Shown in pieces: positions 1-7,272 of a stretch of 12,642 nucleotides of DNA; within the stretch, counting starts at the first letter, position 1, and every line of letters begins with the position of its first letter. Made by a program: the position numbers and the translations under genes. The notes under the pieces were generated by a model. The model worked only from the letters and a program-made list of their open reading frames with translations. It was not told where the DNA came from and did no database searches. The DNA is from JAWXCM01 sp034408745 (GTDB lineage: Bacteria; Acidobacteriota; Terriglobia; Bryobacterales; Bryobacteraceae), in the NCBI GenBank assembly GCA_034408745.1, contig JAWXCM010000034.1:1-12642 (forward strand). Direction: 5' to 3'.

Positions 1-1
1 G

Positions 2-3000
2 GAATACATCGTCGACGGAATCTCCGCCGGAACCGGTATGCTGCATGACGTCGTTCGCACTACGCCCACCATGGAGGTAATCGCCGAGTTCAAAGTGATC
101 ACGAACGGCATTTCGTCCGAGTACGGCCGGCTGTCGGGCGGCGCGGTCGAGGTAGTCACGCGAGGCGGCACCAACAGTCCGCATGGCGAGCTGTTCAACT
201 ACATGCAGAACGACGCCTTCAACGCCAACTCCTGGCTACAGAATTCCCTGGGCGGCAGGAAGGCGCACTTCACCCAAAACATCTATGGCGGCACGTTCGG
301 CGGGCCGGTGGTCCTGCCGAAGCTGTACAACGGGCGGAACAAGACCTTCTTCCTCTTCAATTACGAGGGACAGAAACGGCGCGAGGCAGGCCGGCTGATC
401 ACGCGCAGCGTCCCCACCGAGGCTGAGCGAAACGGCGATTTCTCGCAGACCGTGTACAACGGCATTTCGCCCACGTTCTACGATCAGGACGGACCCGTCA
501 ATTTCGACAACGCCACTAACTCCTGGATTCGCGAGCAACTGCTCGGCGACGGCAAGCGCATCCCGGCGGGTCGGATCAATCCGGTCAGCAAAGCGCTGCT
601 CCGCTACGTACCGCTGCCGAATCGCGCGCCCAACCCGGGCACCTCCATGCTGAACAACTTCGTTGCACCGGAGAGCTACAAGAAGGACTCCTGGATGTAC
701 GGAGTTCGCCTGGATCATCAGTTCACGCCATCGCACCGGTTCTTCGGCCGCTACGCTTCGCGCAAGAACGAAGACGGCAGTACGCGAGCCGGCGGTCCCG
801 CCAATACAGCCAACAGCTCGAACCAGATCGGCGGTTTCGGCGCCACGCTCAACTACGACTGGACGGTGTCGCCGACCCTCCTGTTGAATGCGCGCGCCGG
901 CGTCAATTTCAATCCGAACACCACCGGCAACCTGCTCGATCCGACGATGGATACCTCAGACATCCCGTGGGATCCAGAGACCAGGCGCCTGCTCAACGGA
1001 AATCTGCCGATCACCGGAGTGTCGTATGCCGATATCACGCAAACTGGCGGGACTGCCGTCACGAACAACACGACCTACGACACCGGTCTCACGATGACCA
1101 GGATCCTGAACCGGCACACGATCCGTTATGGCGTGCAGCATCGACGCTACTTTGACAATTTGTGGAACAGCGGCAACGGTACATTCCGCTTCATGGCCAA
1201 CCCGGTGCACCGCACTGCCGGTGTCGACTTTGGCTATGGCTCCGACCTTTCGAACGCGTACGCCATGGGCGCGTTCCTGGCGGGCGTGAATAACCGTGCC
1301 AACGTGACCGCTCCGACGACCCGCGCGAACAACTTCAATTACTACGCGGCGTTTATCCAGGACGACTTCAAACTGGCCCGCCGCCTGACCCTCAACCTGG
1401 GCCTGCGGTGGGATATGGAATCTCCGGTGACGGAGCGGTTCGACAAGTTGTACATGTGGGATCCGGACGCCCCTTCGCCCTTCCGCATCAACGCAGGCTA
1501 CGATTTCGCGGCTGAGCTTCGTAAGGCCGGTCTCGATCCGGCCACCGTACGAACTCCTTCGTGGGTCACGTCTGGATTCAGGAATGGAGCGATTCGCGTG
1601 GCCAACACGCCGGAATACAATTCGCGCAACGCTACCATGTATCGTCCGTGGCAATTCGCTCCGCGCCTCGGGCTGGCCTGGCAGTTGAACGAGAAGACGG
1701 TTGTGCGGTCGTCGTTTGGTCAGATGTTCATCTCTACCAGCGGGGCGGCCGGTGCTTTCTCGACCGGCGGCTCGGGCATTCGCCTGGCCGATGGCGCAGA
1801 TGCCGGATGGCACGCAAGCTTCGACAATATGGTCCACATGCGGTCCAACTACACCACCCCATGGGCGCCGTCCGATGTCAGCGCGTATCAGCGCACGACC
1901 GCGGCGGCGAACCTGCAGGCCACGGGACCGGTAGGACCGAGCGCGTTCAACCGCGCATCTCACATGCCGTACGAGTGGACGTGGAGCCTCGGCGTGCAGC
2001 GCGAACTGCCGCACGGCTTCCTGGTTGAAATGACGTATTCCGCCAATGCCGGGCGCGACCTTCTGGGCCCCGACATCCAGGCGCGCTTCCCGCGCGAGTT
2101 GTTCAACGGAGGCGCAGCGGGGCAGAATTCGCGCATCTACACCACGCAGATTGCGTCGCCCACAGCGGGACAGACGCTCAACAACAGCGTTGTCGGACTT
2201 AAACAGAACGTCGGCATCCTCGAGATGGACTACCCTTACTTCGGCGCAATGGCCGTACAGGGAAGCAATATCGGCACCTCGAATTTCCACTCGGGCAATT
2301 TGCGGGTGGAACGGCGGCTGCGCCAGGGAATGTTCTTCCTGATCAACTACACCATCAGCAAGTCGCTTGACGATGTCGGCGGACCGGACACAGGTACGGG
2401 CACCGGCATCAGCGGGATGAACACTGGCGGCAAACGGGTCCAGACAGTCGACAATACGCCGAGCGTCTATGGCTTCAGCCCGCTCGACGAGCGGCACGTG
2501 TTCCGCGCGACCTATAACGTCGAGATCCCGATCGGACATGGGAAGGCGATCCTCGGAACGCCCAACTCCTTCGGCGCGAAGGCTCTCGATTTTGCGTTCG
2601 GCGGATGGGAGTTCGCGGGCACCGGTATTCTGCGCTCCGGCAGGCCCGTCGTGTTCGATGCAACCACACCCAACATCAATAACAATGTCCGCGTCGAGTG
2701 GACGTATGGCAGCTTCGCGGGCGCGGGCACCAGTGTCTCCAACGCTCGCTTCGGCGATCCCAGGCAGGTCTTCTACTCGCAGGCTGACGCCCGCCTGAAC
2801 GATCGCATCACGCGCTTTGACAACGTCGTTGACGCGCAGCGATTCACTTACGGGACCCTGTCTCCTGTCTTCGGCGATCTGCGCCATCCGGGCAGGACCA
2901 ATTACGACCTGTCGCTGATGAAGGCGTTCTACTTCTCATCCGAGCGGAAGCAGTACCTGCAGCTGCGCATGGAGGGAACGAACATCTTCAATATCCGTGG

Positions 3001-3106
3001 ATTCGGCAGCTATAACACCAAGATCGGAACCCGCGATTTCGGTCTGATTACAGCGCCTGGCAATACCGAGCGGCGGATTCAGATGTCGGCTCGCATCGTG
3101 TTCTAG
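2..3106 (+). CDS. TonB-dependent receptor, Acidobacteria type (5' end outside window)
   Basis: Outer-membrane receptor that would bind a large or scarce substrate and import it using TonB energy; the substrate cannot be told from sequence. The frame is open from base 2 (reads EYIVDGISAGTGM), so the gene starts upstream; 1034 residues are visible. The usual N-terminal signal peptide and carboxypeptidase-regulatory-like domain would lie outside. The first ~90 residues are the end of the plug domain (ITNGISSEYGRLSGGAVEVV, then TRGGTN), followed by the FGGPVVLPKLYNGRNKTFFL stretch typical of the acidobacterial OmpA-related/TonB receptor family. The rest is an aromatic-rich beta-barrel ending in ARIVF, with the terminal Phe expected of outer-membrane barrels. 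Total family length is usually about 1100-1200 residues. It is followed 10 bases later by an intrinsic terminator, so it ends its transcription unit. No frameshift or internal stop is visible. Confidence 0.95.
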   Translation, partial: EYIVDGISAGTGMLHDVVRTTPTMEVIAEFKVITNGISSEYGRLSGGAVEVVTRGGTNSPHGELFNYMQNDAFNANSWLQNSLGGRKAHFTQNIYGGTFGGPVVLPKLYNGRNKTFFLFNYEGQKRREAGRLITRSVPTEAERNGDFSQTVYNGISPTFYDQDGPVNFDNATNSWIREQLLGDGKRIPAGRINPVSKALLRYVPLPNRAPNPGTSMLNNFVAPESYKKDSWMYGVRLDHQFTPSHRFFGRYASRKNEDGSTRAGGPANTANSSNQIGGFGATLNYDWTVSPTLLLNARAGVNFNPNTTGNLLDPTMDTSDIPWDPETRRLLNGNLPITGVSYADITQTGGTAVTNNTTYDTGLTMTRILNRHTIRYGVQHRRYFDNLWNSGNGTFRFMANPVHRTAGVDFGYGSDLSNAYAMGAFLAGVNNRANVTAPTTRANNFNYYAAFIQDDFKLARRLTLNLGLRWDMESPVTERFDKLYMWDPDAPSPFRINAGYDFAAELRKAGLDPATVRTPSWVTSGFRNGAIRVANTPEYNSRNATMYRPWQFAPRLGLAWQLNEKTVVRSSFGQMFISTSGAAGAFSTGGSGIRLADGADAGWHASFDNMVHMRSNYTTPWAPSDVSAYQRTTAAANLQATGPVGPSAFNRASHMPYEWTWSLGVQRELPHGFLVEMTYSANAGRDLLGPDIQARFPRELFNGGAAGQNSRIYTTQIASPTAGQTLNNSVVGLKQNVGILEMDYPYFGAMAVQGSNIGTSNFHSGNLRVERRLRQGMFFLINYTISKSLDDVGGPDTGTGTGISGMNTGGKRVQTVDNTPSVYGFSPLDERHVFRATYNVEIPIGHGKAILGTPNSFGAKALDFAFGGWEFAGTGILRSGRPVVFDATTPNINNNVRVEWTYGSFAGAGTSVSNARFGDPRQVFYSQADARLNDRITRFDNVVDAQRFTYGTLSPVFGDLRHPGRTNYDLSLMKAFYFSSERKQYLQLRMEGTNIFNIRGFGSYNTKIGTRDFGLITAPGNTERRIQMSARIVF

Positions 3107-3116
3107 TGTCCTCCGG

Positions 3117-3148
3117 GCCTCCCGCGCTAACCCCGCGGGAGGCTTTTT
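3117..3148 (+). terminator. Rho-independent terminator of the TonB receptor gene
   Basis: A perfect 10-bp stem (GCCTCCCGCG at 3117-3126 and CGCGGGAGGC at 3134-3143) with a 7-base loop is followed directly by five T at 3144-3148. It lies 10 bases after the receptor stop codon. The reverse-strand winged-helix remnant has its TAG stop at 3129-3127, inside the loop. Confidence 0.87.
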
Positions 3149-3330
3149 CCCGAGGCTTTCACGACTTGTTCGTGAGTACCTGCGAACGCAGCCTTCCCTT
3201 TCGCCGTCAGTCGGCAGATCGTCAGCCAGTACTTCCCTTTGAACGTTTTCTCGATCCCCACTTAACCTGCCTCTTCGAGCTTCGCAAGGTGGCTGGATAA
3301 AATAAAAGACACTTCGCCGTCCTGCCCCAG
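3127..3330 (-). pseudogene. Remnant of winged-helix transcriptional regulator (MarR/PF13601-like)
   Basis: Reading leftward from 3330, the reverse strand gives LGQDGEVSFILSSHLAKLEE, then AG, a TAA stop (3264-3262), then VGIEKTFKGKYWLTICRLTA and KGKAAFAG. This is the recognition helix and wing of the small winged-helix DNA-binding family, whose members normally read LSSHLxKLEEAGYVxIEKxF, so the stop replaces the conserved Tyr. The remnant stays in one frame to TAG at 3129-3127. About 35 residues of the N-terminus (first helices and start codon) are missing: upstream of 3330 the similarity ends and an unrelated DUF2277 fragment starts on the other strand. Family members are dimeric repressors; this one cannot make a full protein. 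The motif match is from memory of the family. Confidence 0.7.
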
Positions 3331-3542
3331 CCGCCACGGAAGAGGAAATCCGGGCCGCGGCCCTGCGGTTTGTTCGAAAGGTAGGCGGGTTTCACAAGCC
3401 CTCGAAGGCCAGCCAGGAGGCCTTTGAAAGCGCCGTTTCTGAGATTGCGGGTGCCGCTACGAAGTTGCTTCGCCGTCTTCCCGACCCGCCCGCTCCCAAG
3501 GTGAAGCTTCCAGACGCAGCCGAAGCTCGTGCCGGATGGTGA
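3306..3542 (+). pseudogene. Start-less DUF2277 family gene remnant
   Basis: The + strand reads open from AAG at 3306 to TGA at 3540-3542 and contains ATEEEIRAAALRFVRKVGGF (from 3333), then HKPSKASQEAFESAVSEIAG. This closely matches the small (~85-residue) DUF2277 family, function unknown, which normally starts MCRNIKTLF. The start is absent: the frame has a TAA just upstream (3303-3305) and no ATG, GTG or TTG codon before the conserved part. The residues KTL at 3306-3314 may be a relic of the N-terminus. The C-terminal tail is also divergent (LPDPPAPKVK). I infer a gene truncated by a deletion that joined it head-to-head to the winged-helix remnant near 3330. Translation from a non-standard start such as CTG cannot be excluded but seems unlikely. 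Confidence 0.78.
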
Positions 3543-3889
3543 ATCCGCAGACCGTGCAGGTCACCGGCCTCACGCGGGACGGCCTGTTCCTCACTTAAGT
3601 TTCGAACCGGCAAAACACGTTTCGCCGGCCACATAACGCGGGCGGGCACATTACATGGACAACCTCTCTTGCGCGGAAGGTTGGGGAGACCGGCCGAGGA
3701 GCCGAAGGGCAGCCTTGACCGCGCCAGAGGCGAAGTCCCTTAGGTTCTGCGCTTCTAATCCATTGACACAGAGGCTTGAGGTGTACGGTGTTGCAAACCC
3801 TTGATAGTTGTGTAAATCGATCGAGAGAACGCAACAAGTCGACCGCCAGACTGTGGTGCTCCGTTGGCGACGCTTCCACAACGACAACG
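3543..3889. other. About 350 bases without a recognisable gene
   Basis: Short open frames exist on both strands, but none gave a recognisable family. There is an imperfect inverted repeat at 3607-3628 (CCGGCAAAAC/GTTTCGCCGG, 9 of 10 pairs, 2-base loop) without a T-run. An isolated perfect -35-like TTGACA lies at 3763-3768, with only a poor -10 (TACGGT, 15 bases on), so I do not call it a promoter. The stretch sits between two truncated genes and probably holds scrambled remains, including whatever replaced the N-terminal part of the AbiEi gene. Confidence 0.5.
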
Positions 3890-4174
3890 GCACATCAAGT
3901 GGTGCATTATTCGCAGACGACGTTCATAGATGGGGTGCGCATCCATCGCATTGAAGTAGTGCCGGTGCGCATTTTTGAGCCGGCAAAAACAGTGGCGGAT
4001 TGCTTCAAGTACCGGAACAAGATCGGGCTCGATATCGCGCTGGAAGCCCTGTGAGATGTGCTTCGCCAGAGAAAAGCGACGGTGGACGAAATCCAGCATT
4101 TCGCCAGCATCTGTAGAGTGTCCAGAATCATTCGACCGTATCTGGAGGCGAGCGTATGCGCGCCAGGGAGGTGA
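3890..4174 (+). pseudogene. Truncated AbiEi-type antitoxin (type IV TA system)
   Basis: From about 3893 the frame reads VVHYSQTTFIDGVRIHRIEV, then PVRIFEPAKTVADCFKYRNK and IGLDIALEAL. This is the C-terminal domain of AbiEi-family antitoxins/transcriptional regulators, whose hallmark is PxKTxADCFKYRNKIGLDxAxEAL. A TGA at 4052-4054 interrupts it (probably from CGA), and the same frame then continues with DVLRQRKATVDEIQHFASIC and RPYLEA to the true end, TGA 4172-4174. The N-terminal winged-helix half is missing; upstream residues show no similarity. The end overlaps the next ATG (4156) by 19 bases, the coupled arrangement usual for abiEi-abiEii. In intact systems AbiEi represses the operon and neutralises the AbiEii nucleotidyltransferase toxin. 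This copy is both truncated and nonsense-mutated, so no function is expected. Confidence 0.85.
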
Positions 4175-4317
4175 AGAATCTGGCGGGTTCCCTACGTGCC
4201 AAACTGCTCAACCGTTCGCGAGAACGGAAAGAAGATTTTCAACTTGTCCTAAGCCGCTGGATCGCGGAACGATTTCCCTATCGGCCTGGTGAATCGCCGC
4301 AGCATGACCAATTCGTC
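4156..4317 (+). pseudogene. N-terminal fragment of AbiEii-family toxin
   Basis: The ATG at 4156 overlaps the antitoxin remnant. The first ~50 codons read MRAREVKNLAGSLRAKLLNR, then SRERKEDFQLVLSRWIAERF, then an SPQHDQF motif. This is the typical opening of AbiEii nucleotidyltransferase toxins (MxxxxKNLxASVRxRLLNxxR, EDFQxVLxRYxxER, SPHxDxFVLKGA). Similarity stops at about residue 54 (base 4317), just before the catalytic nucleotidyltransferase core, which is absent. Without a break in frame the sequence continues as a beta-propeller gene. The active site is therefore lost and no toxin activity is expected. AbiEii normally has about 280-300 residues. Confidence 0.75.
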
Positions 4318-5085
4318 ATCGCGATGGCGAACTATATCCAGCCGGGCGAGAATGCGGAGTGGGCGTTCGTGTATTGCACGCTGTCGGTGGTCAACATGGC
4401 GACGATGGAAGTGGAGCGCCGGATTCCGGCGGCTTGCGGAGACCAGGCGTTCGCGAACGAGACGTTGCCCGAGGGTGCGTGCTTCGTGCCGCGCATTTTC
4501 CGCAAGGACGCATCGACACTGCGGGTGTTCTTCGCGAGCGAAGCGCCACGGCAGCGCGAAGCACAGACCTGGCACCGAGACTTCGATATCCGCAAGCAGA
4601 CGTTCTCGCCCGCTGTGGGACGTGCTCGTATAGAAACCGCATCCGGCACCTTCAACATGCAGCCGCGCCGTTTCTACGACGATGCCGTGGCACAAGGATT
4701 TCGTGGGGAGCCTTAAGATTTCGGACTTTATTCGATAGATTCGTTTAAACAATTCGACGGGAAAACGTATGTGGTTGTGAATAATTACCCGGGCGGGCAG
4801 AACGGGCTGGCGGCGCTGAACGGCAGCTTCGATACTTTTGGGGTGCTCGGTCATTTCTTCTCGCGTGGCAAAGAGAAACTGACGGAGTCGGCGGTGAACC
4901 GTTTGCCGGACGGGACCTGGATGGCGAACGGAGGCAGGTCGAAGCCGGTGTTCGAGAAGTTTGGATCGCAGTATTACCTCGGATGGCAGGAGTCGACGCG
5001 CGTGGGCGGTGTGTCGCGGTCCGTGTTTAATATTGACGTGTCGCGCGACGGTGTGAAATGGACACGCAAGTATCGCTTTGAATAA
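4318..5085 (+). pseudogene. Broken sialidase-like beta-propeller protein, fused to AbiEii start
   Basis: In the same frame as the AbiEii fragment, the sequence continues MANYIQPGENAEWAFVYCTL through a region rich in blade-like strands to a TAA at 4714-4716, then resumes in the same frame (DFGLYSIDSFKQFDGKTYVV) to TAA 5083-5085. Features such as FGVLGHFFSRGKEKLTESAV, NRLPDGTWMA and a closing SRDGVKW, a variant of the Asp-box SxDxGxxW, suggest a sialidase/BNR-like propeller family seen in Acidobacteria and Bacteroidetes; I cannot name a substrate. Between GTWMA (about 4921) and KPVFEKFGSQYYLGWQE a propeller blade appears missing, and the end after KYRFE looks short. The N-terminus, including any signal peptide, is replaced by AbiEii codons. 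I infer a pseudogene with a fusion, a nonsense codon and probably an internal deletion. Confidence 0.62.
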
Positions 5086-5193
5086 CGCGGAAGGCTGTGG
5101 GTGGGGCGCTGCAATTGTCGCCGACGTTGGAGATCCCGGCAACTTCCGCGGACGCGAGTGTCAGACGGGCAATGCGTGACGTTTGCCGGCGAG

Positions 5194-5199
5194 TATAGT
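5194..5199 (+). promoter_or_regulatory. Possible -10 element of the PQQ-propeller gene
   Basis: TATAGT (5 of 6 to TATAAT) lies 10 bases before the chosen ATG at 5210, so the transcript would have almost no leader. No convincing -35 is seen at 16-18 bases and no Shine-Dalgarno motif stands before the start. Confidence 0.33.
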
Positions 5200-5209
5200 C
5201 CAATGGATT

Positions 5210-6616
5210 ATGAGAAAAGTCGCCGCCTTCCTGTTCCTGGCCGCCTGCGCGTTCTCCGCAGACCCGGAATGGCCTGGTTTCCGAGGGCCGCTCTCCAACC
5301 CCTCTGCCAGCAACTCGCGCCTGCCTGACAAGTGGTCGACGACTTCCAACGTCGAATGGAAAGCGGCAATCCCGGGTCTTGGCTGGTCTTCTCCGATCGT
5401 GGCCGGGAAAAGCATATTTCTCACGACTGTTACCACGGACGGCAAGGCGAAGCAGCCGCAGGCCGGCGCCACCTATTCCAACGATTACATTGCCGAACTC
5501 TCGAAACAGGGTTTGAAAGGCAAGGAAGTTCTGGACCGCCTGAACGCGCGCGACTTCGAATTACCCGATGAAGTGACAGTTCATTATTTCCTTTACTCCA
5601 TCGATCTTGAGTCGGGGAAGGTCAACTGGAAGCGCGAATTTCATTCCGGCCGGCCGCCAGGTGGCCGTCACCGCAAGAACAGCTTCTCCTCAGAGACCCC
5701 CGTCACCGATGGTAAGCGTGTGTATGTCTACATCAATAATCTGGGCGCCTTCGCCTATGATCTGGATGGCAATAAAGTCTGGAACACCCCTCTCGAGAGC
5801 TTCCCGACCATCCTCGATTTCGGCACGGCATCTTCCCCGACACTTGTAAACGACCTTCTCGTGATCGTGAACGATAACGAGAAACAGCAGTTCATGGCGG
5901 CACTGAATAAGAATACCGGCAAGCAGGTTTGGCGGACCGAACGCTCGATCCACGTTCAGGGCTCGGATCGTCAGACTGGCTGGGCCAGCCCCTACGTCTG
6001 GAAGCACTCCGGGCGTACCGAAATCGTCACCGTTGGGCCCGGCACCGCCATCAGCTACGATCTGGAAGGCAAGGAATTATGGCGCCTCGGTGGAATGTCT
6101 CCGATGCCCATCCCGAGTCCGTTCGCCCATGAGGGGCTGTTGTATATCAACGGTGGCACCAGTAAACCCGTTGCCGCCATCAAGCCTGGCGCGAGCGGCG
6201 ACCTGACGACACCAGAGGGCGCCAAACTCAATGACTTTGTGGTCTGGCTGCAGCCCAAAGCCGGAACCTATATGCCGACGGAACTGGCCTATGACGGAGG
6301 TCTGTACGTCCTCACTCATACCGGTATTCTGACGCGCTTCGATGCGAAGACTGGTGTGCAAAGCTATAAGACCCGCGTGGGAGAGGGCGGCGATTTCACT
6401 TCGTCGCCGTGGGCTTACAACGGAAAGGTCTTTTGCATTAATGAGGAAGGCCGCACGTTCGTAATTCGCGCCGGGGACAAATACGAATTGCTCAACACCA
6501 ACGACCTTGGCGAAATGGCGCTGGCCACACCCGCCCTCATTGGCGACCGGCTGGTATTGCGGACTGAGAAGCACCTGTACTCGATCCGCAACACGCCCGG
6601 CGTGAAGGTCCGTTAA
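5210..6616 (+). CDS. Secreted PQQ-type beta-propeller repeat protein
   Basis: Predicted periplasmic or exported beta-propeller of about 468 residues. The start at 5210 is preferred over an in-frame upstream ATG at 5183 because it gives a clean signal peptide: MRKVAAFLFLAACAFS with likely cleavage after AFS. The mature protein opens DPEWPGFRGP, a signature of the PQQ-binding-like (WD40-like PQQ) proteins of Acidobacteria and Planctomycetes. Blade repeats of the kind LYSIDLESGKVNWKREF, AFAYDLDGNKVWNTPL, AALNKNTGKQVWRTERS, AISYDLEGKELWRLGG and LTRFDAKTGVQSYKTR recur about every 50-60 residues. No cytochrome CXXCH motif or complete alcohol-dehydrogenase active-site set is seen, so binding of PQQ itself is not supported; a scaffold or ligand-binding role is equally possible. 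It ends 40 bases before the PepSY gene. The strand and codon character match the intact genes downstream and contrast with the decayed region upstream. Confidence 0.9.
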   Translation: MRKVAAFLFLAACAFSADPEWPGFRGPLSNPSASNSRLPDKWSTTSNVEWKAAIPGLGWSSPIVAGKSIFLTTVTTDGKAKQPQAGATYSNDYIAELSKQGLKGKEVLDRLNARDFELPDEVTVHYFLYSIDLESGKVNWKREFHSGRPPGGRHRKNSFSSETPVTDGKRVYVYINNLGAFAYDLDGNKVWNTPLESFPTILDFGTASSPTLVNDLLVIVNDNEKQQFMAALNKNTGKQVWRTERSIHVQGSDRQTGWASPYVWKHSGRTEIVTVGPGTAISYDLEGKELWRLGGMSPMPIPSPFAHEGLLYINGGTSKPVAAIKPGASGDLTTPEGAKLNDFVVWLQPKAGTYMPTELAYDGGLYVLTHTGILTRFDAKTGVQSYKTRVGEGGDFTSSPWAYNGKVFCINEEGRTFVIRAGDKYELLNTNDLGEMALATPALIGDRLVLRTEKHLYSIRNTPGVKVR

Positions 6617-6636
6617 GGGCCTGCCTCCGGCTACGA

Positions 6637-6642
6637 TATACT
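6637..6642 (+). promoter_or_regulatory. Possible -10 element of the PepSY-ABC operon
   Basis: TATACT (5 of 6 to consensus) lies 14 bases before the ATG at 6657, with a weak TTAAGG 18 bases upstream at 6613-6618, overlapping the stop codon of the previous gene. It suggests that the PepSY-ABC genes can be transcribed separately from the PQQ-propeller gene. Confidence 0.35.
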
Positions 6643-6656
6643 TCCCGCTGGACCGA

Positions 6657-7268
6657 ATGGGCTCCCGCGAAAAGTTTTTTTTCGAGTGGATCAAAAAGAT
6701 CCACATGTATTCTGGATTGTTGACCTTCACGGCGTTCGTCGTGTGGGGCATCACCGGCGTTCATGCCGTGTTCCTGCCAGCGCCAGGGCAGTTCACACCT
6801 CCTCCGGTCTCGTCGGTGCGAGAGATTTCCTTCCGGGCCGCGGGTAACCTCGACGACAGGAAACTGGCTCAGGCGATCTTCGACGCGGTGGACATTCCAC
6901 TGGCGGGGGGCCGCTACAACGTACACAGGGACGAGCAATCGAACCTGGCTTTTAATGTTTTCACCATCAACGGTGGCCGCGAAGTCACGTTTTTAGAGGA
7001 CAAAGGAATTGTCCGCATCGCGCATCGTGGGAACGGGCTGCTGGAGTATCTCTCGTCGATGCATACGGCCAATTCCCGGCGGCACCAGTTAAAACCGGCC
7101 GTGATGGCGTGGGGCTACTTCAACGAATTTTCCACGTGGGCATTTCTGTTCATGACTATTTCCGGTCTCTATCTGTGGGTGGCGACCCGGCCTGGCCTGC
7201 GTTGGGCGCAGCTTACGCTGGCAGGAGCTACCGCGCTGACGCTGGCGCTGTGGGTCACGATTCGGTGA
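6657..7268 (+). CDS. PepSY-type transmembrane protein (first of pair)
   Basis: Membrane protein of 203 residues with the layout of half a PepSY-TM protein. A basic, aromatic N-terminus with KIHMYSG (His16) leads into membrane segment 1 (about 17-39, containing WGITGVH). A soluble extracytoplasmic region (about 45-150) follows, then segments 2 (about 159-177, FMTISGLYLWVATRPG) and 3 (about 183-202). The loop contains MHTANSRRH (His136, His143), like the paired histidines of PepSY-associated proteins. Such proteins are linked to siderophore/iron reduction (PiuB, FsqB) or to peptidase regulation; which applies here is unknown. The start follows a candidate -10 closely, without a clear Shine-Dalgarno. 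The stop is 4 bases from the next start, so the two are very probably cotranscribed and may form a heterodimer equal to one full-size PepSY-TM protein. Confidence 0.75.
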   Translation: MGSREKFFFEWIKKIHMYSGLLTFTAFVVWGITGVHAVFLPAPGQFTPPPVSSVREISFRAAGNLDDRKLAQAIFDAVDIPLAGGRYNVHRDEQSNLAFNVFTINGGREVTFLEDKGIVRIAHRGNGLLEYLSSMHTANSRRHQLKPAVMAWGYFNEFSTWAFLFMTISGLYLWVATRPGLRWAQLTLAGATALTLALWVTIR

Positions 7269-7272
7269 ATCT

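Noticed and set aside
956..2887. A 643-codon open frame on the minus strand inside the TonB receptor gene
   Set aside because: It is the antisense of a GC-rich coding region with strong codon bias; its translation is Arg/Ala/Val-rich, matches no family, and the opposite strand is a clear receptor.
3541..3600. Open stretch NPQTVQVTGLTRDGLFLT ending in TAA after the DUF2277 remnant
   Set aside because: Plausible tail of another broken gene, but no family recognised and too short to support.
3607..3628. Inverted repeat as a terminator or att site
   Set aside because: No T-run and no partner copy found in the window; left as an unassigned hairpin.
3763..3789. TTGACA with TACGGT 15 bases downstream as a promoter for the AbiE remnant
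   Set aside because: Spacing is short and the -10 is poor (3 of 6), in a scrambled region where one hexamer can occur by chance.
3776..3890. The first ~38 codons of the open frame leading into the AbiEi remnant
   Set aside because: Residues show no similarity to the AbiEi N-terminal winged helix; the ATG is probably accidental, so the antitoxin remnant was begun at 3890.
4249..5142. A 297-codon open frame on the minus strand across the AbiEii/propeller region
   Set aside because: The plus strand carries recognisable protein families over the whole stretch; the minus translation is His/Arg-rich with no domain.
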